A stretch of 64,000 nt of DNA from Chelonoidis abingdonii (Eukaryota; Chordata; Testudines; Testudinidae), in contig NC_133782.1 of NCBI RefSeq assembly GCF_003597395.2, forward strand, positions 8,400,133 to 8,464,132, read 5' to 3'. The notes beneath the pieces were generated by a model, which worked only from the letters and a program-made list of their open reading frames with translations, ran no database searches and was not told the origin of the DNA. Both the position numbers and the translations under genes were made by a program. This document shows, in pieces, positions 37,201-49,200 of this stretch (the first letter of the stretch is position 1; every line of letters starts with the position of its first letter).

Positions 37201-40200
37201 ATGAATTTGTTTGTTGCCCGTGTGTCCGTGACTTTTTTTTACTAAAAATACCCATGACTAAATCTTAGCCTTAGTCATGAGCAATCCGATATGGTTGGCT
37301 GCCAGCTAGGAGAACAATGTGGTGAAAAATGTACCATGGGCACTTGGGACTGAGGGAGCAGGGGCGAAAGGAATCTCTTGCGAAACTCTCTTATAGGGTC
37401 TTTCAGCAATGTGGTAATATGCCTCCTCCATTCTGTCTCATCAGAGCCTGTAGGCTCACTTTGCAGAGCACAGAGGGATTCAGTGTAGATGTGACCCTAA
37501 GGGATTGTCTACACAGTTGGTGAGTGCACAGCAAGCTGGGGTGTAAATCTCCAGGGTACTAACTGGCCATGCACTAAGTGGCAGTGTGGACCCTCCTGCC
37601 GCTCACTGAAAGTTCTCTGTGTGCTTTGGCAAAGATAGGTCAGAGTGCACTGCAGGGTCCACACACAACTTAGTACATGGCTGACTAGTGCACTGTAGAG
37701 TCACACGCTGGCCTGCTGCTCACTAAGGCTCTCTATGGACAACCCTCAGTCTCATTTTCAGAAGAGATTTAAGCACTTGAGTCCCATTGATGTTCAGTAA
37801 TACTTAGGCTCCTCTTTTGAGAAAGAGACTAAGTGTCATTGAAAGTCAGTAGGACTCAGTGCCTTCTGAAAATGGGACTTAATCACGTAGGAGCTAAACA
37901 TCGACATTGAATTCCCCTATACTCTGCAAAGTGGGCCAACATGCTCTGATGAGATACCATGGAAGGGGACATACTGCCAAAGTCACTTCTGAAAATGGGA
38001 TGTAAGCTCTGAATCAGTGGTTCTCAACTGGATACATGTATCCTTGGGGGGTTTGCAAAGGCCTTCCAGTAGGTACATCAACTCGTCTAGATATTTGCCT
38101 AGCTTTACAACAGGCTACAGAAAAAGCACTAGCGAAGTCAGTACTAACTAAAATTCCATACAGACACTGACTTGTTTATACTGCTCTATATGCTGTACGC
38201 TGAAATGGAAGTATAATGTGTATATTCCAATTGATTTATTTTACAATTTTATGGTAAAAATGAGAAAGTCGGCAATTGTTCAGTAACAATGTGCTGGGAC
38301 ACTTCTTTGTATTTTTATGTCTGGTTTTGTAAGCAAGGAGTTTTTAAGTGAGGTGAAACTTGGGGGGTACACAAGAAAATCAGACTCCTGAAAGGGGTAC
38401 GGTGGTCTGGAATGGTGGAGAGCCCCTGCTCTGAATCACCTGGAGGCATATACAAATCTTGCCTTAGAGCAGTTGAATTCAGACACATTTGGCTTCTGCC
38501 CTCCACCAAACAACGGTCTACACCACTGGTCTTCACCTAAAGTGAAGTGTCTATGAGGGGATCTTTAGAGTATTCAGCCTGATCTTTGGGGGTGGGGAGT
38601 GAGGGTAAAGGAGCATATCTAGGCTTGAAGTAGCAGAAGGTTTTATTTTACAACTCTTCTCTTTCCTTCCTGCTGCTGTAGTATAAAGTGTACCTGATAC
38701 CTTATGGACAGTTCACCATGGAATTTGTTGAGCCAAAGGTTCACTGCATCAGCCTGCATGGCACCTTCTCGCCCTCCAGGTAATGGGGTGCATGATTTCT
38801 CTACGCACTTTACCTAGGAGAGTGAACATTATCCCCATTTTAAAGATGGAGGCACAGAGAGGTGAAGTGTCCGGCCCACTTGAGCCAGTGGCAGAGCTGG
38901 GATTAGAACCCAGCTCTCCAGTCCTGTGTTCTCACCACTAGACTAGATGGCCTGCCTTATGGGATATACTCTGTGTGTTGCTCCAGTGAAATAGCCTTCC
39001 TGAGGCTTGTTCACGTGCCATGACATCAATTCAGTGTGTCCGCATTCCTACTCTTGTTCATCACCTACCACTAAGTTAGATAAACAAGATTCCACTCCCT
39101 CCCCTGGTGCTACATATGGTAAAGGCCCCAAGGACTCCCTGTAAAGGCTCCTTCCTTGCCACAGCCTGCCTTGTACTCTGGATTGATACTATGGGCGAGT
39201 CTGTCTCCTGCCAGAGCTCATAGATCTGTCTTTCCACTGCCAGCCATCTCATGTATTGTATTTTCTTCCTCTGTTGCAGTAGTTCCTGCATCCCATCAAG
39301 GTTTATGAAGCTCTCTCAGTCCATTGTCCTGGAAGCAGGCCAGGCTCTGTCAATCCCTCCAGACTTTCCCCTGACTCACGTCTTCACAGTTGCTCCGACT
39401 GGCATCCCAACTGAGCCTTCACCTCGGCCTCCGACTGCAGTGGACTCCTCAGCCGAGCTCATTCTCCTGCAGCCTTCCCAGGTAATGAAGACTGGAGCTG
39501 GGCTGGCTTTTCCTCTCTGTGGCAATGGGATTGTGGTGTCAGATGGCTGCACCGTATGCATGCAATTGCTCTGTGCAAGTCTCAGCAAAGCAGCGGAACG
39601 ACTCCATTCGTGCAAGGGGCATCTGTGGCTTTCCCTTCCATCTTCATTAACCACGACACAGTTGTGCTTTCATCTGGGCTTCTCCAGTGCTTTATTCTGT
39701 GGATCACTTGCTAATCCACATGGACCCTCCTCCCCACCCAGTCCTGCTCTGCTTGGTTCTCAAAGTCCCCTTCTGCTGGCCCCATGGACTACAGCCTGAG
39801 AGTTGCTGCCTTAAAGTAATCGAGCTTGGTGGTTCTGGGAGAATGGAGGGGCAGACTCTGATTGTCACATACACAAGGGAGACTGAGTCCCCAGTAGTGC
39901 AGAGCAGAGAAATCACTCTCCTACTGGCGTGTTGAAAGGGATGTGATGTTGGTGCATTGCAGAGGGATGGGGATTGCACTGGAAGAGGAATGTGCATGTT
40001 AACCCTGATTTCTTCTCTTTGCTCCTGTCTTTTGGGCCAGGCTGCTGCTGTATTTAACAGCCGGATCCAGACGCTGGGTCGCTATGCTTTCATCATGCAC
40101 TATTACCAGCCCAACCACTCCACATTCCCTGTGGAAGTGTTAATCAACGGTGGGCGGATTTGGCAAGGTGAGCAGAGCTAGGAGCAGGGAGAGGCTCCTG

Positions 40201-43200
40201 GGACTGAGGGACATGGGGAAAGTGATCTGAAAACTCCTACGAGAGATGCGTGATCAAAAGGAGGTTCTTGGAGGAACGCAGAGTGTCAAGGGCATCCAAA
40301 CTGCCTCTTCCTCCTAGCCGGGACCCTAGCAGCAGCTGTGTGAGAAATGTCCCAAAGGGGATAGGGATCTGATCTGAGTACTAAAAGGCTCTTTAACCTG
40401 GTGGAAACAGGCAGAATAAGAACCAGCAGCTGGAAGTTAAAGCCAGATAGAGTCAAATTTGAAGTGAGGCACAAATTTTTAACAATGGGGGTGATTAACT
40501 GTTGGAACTAACTACTCAGGGGAGTGGTGGATTCTCCATCTCTTGAAGTCTTCAGATCCACACTGGATGCCTTTCTGGAAAATGTGCTTTGGCCAAACAC
40601 AGGTTATTGGGCTCAGTACGGGAGTAATCGGGTGAAATTCTGTGATGGCCTGTGATACACAAGTCAGATTAGATAATCTAATGGTCCCTTTTGTCCTGAA
40701 AATCTGTAAGTCTATAAATCTAGCTCTTCCACTGGACCACCTGTATCTGTTTTCCCATATATGAGCTGGCTGCAGCAAAGAGAGAACCAATGGGCACTGG
40801 TGCTTTCAGTTACTGCAGCAGACTCTAGGAAGGTGAAACAGAGGCCAACCGTTGAAAACTGGTTGTATAAAGTGAGGCATGTAAATCCGCAGTTAGACAC
40901 ATCAGTAAAGAGACCTGCCTTTCAGAGGTGCCAAGCTCCTGAAGCTCCCATTCACTTCAGTGGGAGCCACATGGGCTCAGCTATTTAGGGACCTAACTTC
41001 AAATTGTCCTTGGCCTTACACAGTGGGCCCCAGGGATGGTGTCCAGCTGCGCAGTGTTTCCATTTCCACCACTGAGAAGCATCGATTTTACAAAGTCCAG
41101 GGCAGAGGGGAAAATTGGCACTAGATTTTGTACAATGCTTTACCTAGCAATGGAAGGGCAAGTGTGTGGCGCTCACACCCACCCACACACCACACTCTGG
41201 GCAGGCTCTTGTGAAACTCTGCCCCTTCCCTGGTGGCTGCCTTTATTCATTGTCCTCAGGGTCTTCACTCAGACCACAAAGCCCTGAAGCTGGACGCTAC
41301 CTCGGAACATGGCAGCATTGACTTGGCCTTGGTTGCCTCCCAAGCTGGCTGAGTCAGTGTCTGAGACACAAGCACCATGAAATGGGCCACTTGGGGGAGA
41401 GTTGGTGTGTGCCGCAGCCCACAGCTGGCTGCCTGGACGTTGCTTTGGATGAACTTGAGTAGAGCTGGCTGGGGGGTGGGATGGAGGCAGCTGGGGGGCT
41501 GATGTCTCTTTTGGCCTTTCAGGCCAGGCCAAGGCTGCTTTCTGCCCACATGGATACGGTTGTCGGAGCGTGGTGGTTTCCGAGAACCAGATCATCCTGG
41601 ACGTTACGGATAACGAGCTGACAGTGATCGTTCGTGTGCCAGCAGGCCGGCAGCTGTGGCTGGTAAGTGTGTAGTTGAAAGGCTCCCTTTCCTGCAGGAC
41701 CTGGTTCCATCCCTGTGGCAGCAATAGGAGCAGGATTGTAACCTTGGATTTCCAGGCCATTTGCTGTGGGATTGTGGCAGGGAACATTTCACGCCATTTC
41801 CCCATTTCTGAGCCATCCTGCTAAGTTGCATCCCCAATGTCGGGAAATGTGGCATTGTAGCTTAGAGGGCAGGCTCGGTGGAACCCATCACTAATAGGCC
41901 ACTAGGAACTATGTTATGACATTGCCACACTTAATGGGTAGCCTTCCTAGTAGAGAGGGGAGAAGACCAAGCTTAATCAAGCTGCTTCAGCCTGTCAGAT
42001 GACAGCCTGTGATGGCCAGGAAGAAATTCCCTTCCTACTCTGGACGTAACCTTGAGCAGTCGGTTTGGTGCGCTATCGTGATGATATTTTGCACTTTTGC
42101 AGAATTGGTTTCATGCACTATTGAGATAATACTTTGCACTTGCACTGCCTCTTTCATCCAAGGATCTCTAGAGACAGAGGCAGGTAAGTATTATCCCAGT
42201 CGTCCAGATTGGGAAACTAAGGTACAGAGCTCTTAAAGGATTCACTAGAGGCCACAATGCAAGTCAGCAGGTGAGCTGGAAACAGAAGTCCGGTGTCCTG
42301 GTACGGCCCTTGGTGGGTCTTTTGCTTGCCTCAACCACATTGGGTATTGGCTGTTGCCTGTGGCAGGACACTGGGCCACATGGACCAATTGTCTTCTCAA
42401 AAGACAAGCGCTTTGAAGTGCTTCACCATATCCCAGCTGCTGAGACGCCAATCCTTTCTAAATAGATGCTCAGGCAGCTGGGTGAGCTGACTGGCTGCAT
42501 GCGCTGCTTATGGTTCTCTTTAGATAACCTAAACCATTGCAGGGAGGAAGCACTGAACACTAGGGTATGGCTGGTTGTTTTGTGTCTTGCTGCAGGATTA
42601 CATCCTGGTGGTGCCTGAAGACAGCTACAGCTCCCATTATCTGCTGGAGGAACCCCTGGACAAATCCTATGAGTTTATCAGCAGCTGTGGAGTCAATAGT
42701 TTCTACATCAAGTGAGAGCCTTGGCTTCAAAGGGACTCTGTTCTGCTGCCCAATGGCTTTGCATTCTCAATGGAACAGAAACAGTAGAGTATAGGCCATT
42801 GCTGGGAAACCACATCCTGCTAGGACACTGGAATTATCTGCTTTAATTGCTTCCCTTCTCTTGGCCATGCCCAGTTAATAAATAAATAATAAATCTGCTG
42901 GGTTGTTCAGTAGCTGGGTTCCGTTTTGCTCTGATTCACATTGATTTGGGGTGGTTTGATGCCAGGGACCCTGGGGGACTTAAATGACACAACACCCAAG
43001 TTAATATTGGTTAAAATCTTGGTTTTAGCTTAAGCAGATGAGTCTCCGCTGGTATCTAAAGGAGTATTCAAAGGTCCTTAATGTCCTAATATAGAACCTG
43101 AACAGTACTGAGTGCCCTCGATTCCCACTGACTTCACTAGTGGTTGAGGTTGCCTGGCACCTTTCGTGAGCAGCCTGTAGACCATCTGGGAAGGTAGTGG

Positions 43201-46200
43201 TGCGATTGGGAGTGCCCTGGTGTTGAGGCATCTCATTTAAAGCAAGTCTGTCCTTTGGAGATTTGTCATTCCTTGGGAACCTAGCCTTGCCCTGGAGAAA
43301 GTACCTGCAGGGGAAATCAGCCCTGAGGATGGTCTAAGAAAGCCCAGCCCAGGAACCTCTTCCCTTTCTTTCTTTGCAGTCCTACCACATCATCCAAGTT
43401 CTGCAGGGACTCTGCCATCTCGCTCTCTCTGTTCTACAACAATGGAGCTCAGCCCTGCCGCTGCCACGAGGCAGGGGCTGTCGGGGGCCAGTGCGAGCTC
43501 TTTGGTGGGCAGTGTGCTTGCAAATCCAACGTCATCGGCCGAGAGTGTTCCCGGTGTGCCACCGGTTACTGGGGCTTCCCCAACTGTAGGCGTGAGTTAC
43601 CTGTTCTGTGTTTCGGGAGGAAAGCTCTGCTCCTCTCAGCTCTGAGGGGTTTGATGGCTGCTGGGGGCCAGATGCCTGTTCTGTAGGCCTTGAAAATGGC
43701 TGACGAGGATAACCCAGTTTTCTGCCTCCTTATGGGAGTCGAAGGTTCCAGGAGATTTTCCCTATGAAGTTTGTACTGGGGTCGGGGAGAGGAGGGGTTA
43801 AACAGCAGTGCAGCTCATTGCACTGTTTACATGCTTTGCAAGTGTGTGCGCTAAAGATCCTCTCCAACACCATCCAGCACTTCCCCATCACCGTTCCTCT
43901 CAAGTAACCCGAGGTTCCCAGTGCATTTGTGTAGTTTAAAGATTCACCTCATCCAGGACACCCCTTCTTTACTAGTCCCGTGGTTTGTTAAGCTGGGTTT
44001 CACGGGGTTGTTTATGGACACTTTTACTGCCAGCCTCAAACCTGGCTTCTGATTCTCCATGCCCGTTTCTGCAGTTAGCAAATACAGATCAGTGTGCGCA
44101 TGCAAACTCCAAGTCTGGGGCTAAATGTGGTCCTCATTCTCTGCCCATCCCTGGTGATTGTCAATGTTTAGTAAAACAAAAGAAAATCAGACTTCTCTGT
44201 GTCTTCCAGCTTTGCATTTCAGTCAGTACCAGCCCACTTAAATTCCTGTTCACAAGCTCTATGACAAACACAGAGAAGCCCTGGCACCAAGTACTGGATT
44301 ACCCTGGTGGATCTCACTGGAGTGAGCATTGGTGTTTGAACAGGCAATGCCAAGGTGCTGTTCTGAGGCTGGTTCCAATGCCAGCTTTTCAGATGGGCAG
44401 AGCACAAGCTCCCCTGCACCCGCTTTTATCGATTTGCAACCTTGGTGTTGCTTAGGCTTTGTTTTATCACGGGATTCTTACTGCTTCCACAATGAACTCA
44501 GCTGCTTCCTTTCTCTTGCAGTTTGTGACTGTGGGACCCGCCTGTGCGATGAAGTGACGGGACAATGCATCTGCCCGCCGCATACCATCAAGCCGGAGTG
44601 CGTTGTCTGTGAGCCCCAGACCTTTGGCTGCCATGCCTTGATTGGCTGTGAGGATTGCAATTGTTCTCGTACAGGAGTGCAAGAACTGGTGGAGCCAGGC
44701 TGCGACATGGACAGTGGCCAATGCAGGTGAGGAACAATGATGGGGCCATGGTCGCATAGAGGATATGTGCTGGCAGCAGCACTGGGATCATTAGCTTAGA
44801 CATCTGGCTTTATGGAGCGCCATGGGGTGTGTTAGCAGGTTGGGAAGGGAGGGGAAAGTAACAACCCACTGTTATCAGTGTTGTGTTTCAGGAATACAGA
44901 GCAGCAAAACTTCTCGCATGGGAGCTTGTTAGGAATTAGAGAGCAGCAGAAGGCCAAGTACCTTAATTCCATTGCTGCTGTGTCCTATCTAGGTGCAAAC
45001 CCAATATAATAGGACGGCGATGTGATGTCTGCGCCCCTGGCTACTACCATTACCCGCACTGCCGGAGGTGTTACTGTCATCAGGCAGGGACGGAAGTGAG
45101 CGTGTGTGATCCGGTCACTGGGCAGTGTCACTGCAAGGTCAGTCTAGTTACCGCACTCCGGTGATGCTTGCCTGGCCAATTTAATTCCCCTGCTCTGACA
45201 GCGTGACCTGGTTGGTCTTGGGAGAGCGGACATGGAGAGATGGAGACCAGGTAGTGCCTAGCGCATGGCATCCTGTGTGCTCTGTAGGGAATGCCCCTCA
45301 GCTTCATGGCACACTTGGATCTTTGATTCCCAAGAGCCTCTGTCAGCAGCAGAAATTGGATTGGAAGTGTCCGTGACTAGAAGGCCTTTTGCTGCAGCAT
45401 CACTGGAGAATAACTCAGCTCTTCAGTGACCAGATGACAATCCGCTCCTCCAGGTGGTGCTCCCAGCCCTGGCTGGGCATAGGAGCGCTTTGGCAAGTGT
45501 AGGGGAGTTGCGTTTTGACAGTGAGCAGGGGTTAATGGCTGATGAGAGGTTTGCCGCGCAAATCTGCAGGTGAATTGAATAACGGCATTGTTTCACAGTC
45601 CCTTGGCAGTGTTTTGATAACTGCTGGAGCAGTGTGCCAACCTTCTCCGTGCTCCTATAGCACTTATAGGGGAAACTCAGCACATCTCATGGTTCATTTT
45701 TCTTCCAGGAAAATGTGGAGGGTGTGAGGTGTGACCAATGCCGCCTGGGGACCTTCTCTTTGGATGCAAACAACCCCAAGGGCTGCACCAGGTGTTTCTG
45801 CTTTGGAGCGACCGATCGCTGCCACAGTGCAGAGAAGTACCGAGTGGAGGTGAATGGAGGGCTGGGGTTTGGGGACCTCGATGGTCCTTTCCTCTCTGTT
45901 CAGTGGAATTCTGTTCCTCTCAGCCCGCCAGGTTATTTCTTTCTCCTGCTCTGCGCTAAGCCTGTACATCTGTGAGATATCTCGGAGCACTTGGGGCTGG
46001 GTTTAACCACTTTAATACACACACGTTCAGCCTCCTCAGCTGAGCCCCAGGATCCTTTGCCTTTGGGAGGTCCTGATTCTTTACAGAAGGTGCCACAAGA
46101 ATCCCTATGGAGTGGGAGTTCATGCCGATAGTTCTGAGGTTGCAGATAAGTTGAGCAAATCAGCTTCTCTAGAAGCAAAGGAACAGAATTGGAGAATGAT

Positions 46201-49200
46201 TGGGATCCCACTGGCCTCTTCTCGGCACCCCGTTTTCTAGTGTGTGACCCCTGTACTGAGAGTCGCTGTCCTGGAGTAACAGTAACTGAAATTCCAAGGC
46301 CCGTTGTGCAGCCCCCACCCTGTCCCACGTGCCCCGAAGGCGCACGAATGCAGAGACATTCACTGCGGTGCATGTGGGATGCTCTCGGAAAACAGGCATA
46401 CAGCTCTCTTTCGCTCTCTCCTAGTTCATCAGCATGAATGGGTGGGTATTACTGAGCGGAGACCGCCAAGAAGTGGCCACCTCCCTGAGACTAGAGGAGG
46501 AGCTTATTCATGCTGACCTGAAGAACGTTCCCGAGGCCTATCAGGAGCTCTACTGGCACGCACCCAGTTCTTACCTTGGAGACCGGGTAAGAGAGAACAC
46601 ACCCGGCCACGGTCCCTGCATGCTCATTCCTTGCATTTGTTAAGGTTGTGAAGCAAACGCTGTCACATGCCACCCGGATCTTCACTGAGCCTCAGCCTAA
46701 TGGCCTGCATTGTGCCATTGCCTGTCAGTTGAATTTAGTGGGGGTGTATCTGATTGTGCTCACCAGCCATGCACCTCCGTAATATGTCACTTAGCTGAGT
46801 GGTGATAAGTGTCTTCTGCCTGTGTTGTTTGGCTCTCCCCTAGGTGTCCTCCTATGGCGGATACCTGCGGTATGAGCTTCGCTCAGACACCAGAAGGGGC
46901 GATGTGTTCATTCCCATGGAGCCCCGCCCGGATGTCATCCTCAAGGTACAGCCTCAGAAACCCCTTGCCCCTTGTGCGAGGGGTTCAGGGATAAATGGTG
47001 CTTCTAGCCAGTGACTTACAGGACATCTTTGTACCTTCCCCAGGGGAACCAAATGAGCATCATGTTTCTGGAAGGCACTTCCCCTTCCCCTGGAGAGGTA
47101 CATGAAGGCCGGCTGCAGCTCGTGGAGGTGAGTTCCCTGGAGCTCGAAGGGACAGACAGCACGAGGCATAGAGCCCCAAGAACCGAATGTTGTTCCTCTG
47201 TAGTGTGGACTGCAGCTGTGGCAGCTTTTTAACGTGTCCTAGGAATTTGGTGCAGTCTGTGACTGCCTCAGAACCTGGAATCCTTGTGTGTCACTAGGGT
47301 CACCCCAGAAGGAGAGAGAGAGTCTGTGGGGATGTGTTGGAGACACATTCGGGTGCATGCTCCAGGAAAGCAGGAAGAGTAGCAAGATGGTCTAGAGGAT
47401 AGGGCATCAGAGACTGGTTCAGTTCCTAGCTCTGCTGCAGACTCCTAATGTGACCTTGGGTGAGTCACTTAATGAGCCCTGAGCTTTGGTTCCCAAGGTG
47501 GATAGTGCTTCCTAGTGGTGTGGTGAGGACAAAACCCACTTATCCTTGTTTGGTGCTCAGATGCTACAGTGGTAGAGGCCATCCAGACGGAGGGTTGCCT
47601 TGAGTGCAGATGCTACAGGGCTAGTACCTTTAAATGTTGCCTATCGCTGGTAATTCTCACTCTTAACATTTTCATTTTGTTTGCACGCTCAGAAATTTGT
47701 TATAAATTCCATACAGTTTCTGGGACTTTAAGAGCCAGGTCCTGTCTGCCTTGTGGGGACATTAAAGGGTTAAATGTTCAGCCTGTCATCCTTGTTTCCA
47801 GGTGCATTTTTTTGTGCTGACATATTTGCCTCCAGATGCATCCATGTCTTTGAACGGGAGGGGAATCACAGGAGTGCGTGTTGGCCCTGGGATGCCAAAC
47901 TGAGAGCACTAGTGCAAGCTGAGTTGGCAGTAGGGAGATGGACCTTGTGAAAATTCAGGCCTGATGCTCCCATGGCAGCCTTTGTTACAATAAGGATTTG
48001 CAGTGACATCCTGGACCAAACATTCCCCTCCACAGGTGCTGTTGTATTGTGCATTAGGTGGCTTCTGCCCTGCACCCAAGAGAAGCTGCATGTATGTGGC
48101 TTGTGAAGCTCGTGTGCATCTCTGGAGATGGAAGGCACTGCATGAATGGTAGCTCTTCCTCAGGCACATGGACAGATTTTCCCAGTGCTTGTTGGGATGG
48201 GGCATGGGCGGAGAATTGGCTGGAATTTCCAGATAGAATACTTACAGCGGAGACAGAAGTGGGCAGTCTCAAAGCTGCAGACAAGTGAAGAGTCTTTGGG
48301 CTATTGTATGGATAAGCCCCCCAGGGACGAGGGGGTTCATTTAGCTGGGTGATTGACTGAAATAACTCCAAAGGGGCAGAATCTGAAACGCAGGGCTTGT
48401 GCTTATTGCATGGTAACACCAGAGCTGTTCTCTCTTCGCCAGGGTAACTTCAGACACACGCAGACGCACAACCCAGTGTCCAGGGAAGAGCTGATGATGG
48501 TGCTGGCCAACCTAGAGCAGCTGCAGATCCGAGCGCTCTTCTCCCAGCTCGCCTCATCAGTGTATCTGCGTCGGGTGGTCCTGGAGACTGTGACGGAGAC
48601 CAGCGGGGGCATTCAAGCCAGCAACGTGGAACTGTGCATGTGTCCGGCCAATTACAGGGGAGATTCCTGCCAGGTAGGGGGAAGAGGTGAAGTGCTCTGG
48701 CCAGGCTGAAGTGGAATTGTAGGATGCGTGTGAGAGCCGAGCACGTCCCCCACGGCCGTTGCACTCAGCAACGAGGTTTGGATGTGCCCCATTGTATGTT
48801 AGAATTCAGGGAAGATTCTAGAGCACGAGTTTCCTGCGCCAACCCCTGGTGTGCAGCTCTTTAATGACAACTTGACTTGCACCTGCCAGAATCCCAAAAT
48901 TGCATTGAACTACACAGTACATGTGCTCCATCTCCTGCTATTGCCCATGTGCTCAGCTTTGTTTGCTGTAAGATCTGAATGAGCTAGAATTTTGGGTAGT
49001 GGGCTACTGGGGGGCTTGCTCAGGGGTCCAATGCCAGCACTAGGTACATACCTGAAAGCCTTAAATAAAGTCTTTCTGCCTAGCTAGTTGGCTCATGTTG
49101 ATTGTGGGGGCAAGATTGTAACTAAAAAATCTTGAACATTGTCCCTTTTAATCTATTTTATGTCTTAAAACCCAGTGGTATTTATGGAAGGTAGTTACAC

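Noticed and set aside
41269..41805. 178-codon open frame on the minus strand
   Set aside because: It is the antisense shadow of exon 26 and its flanks.
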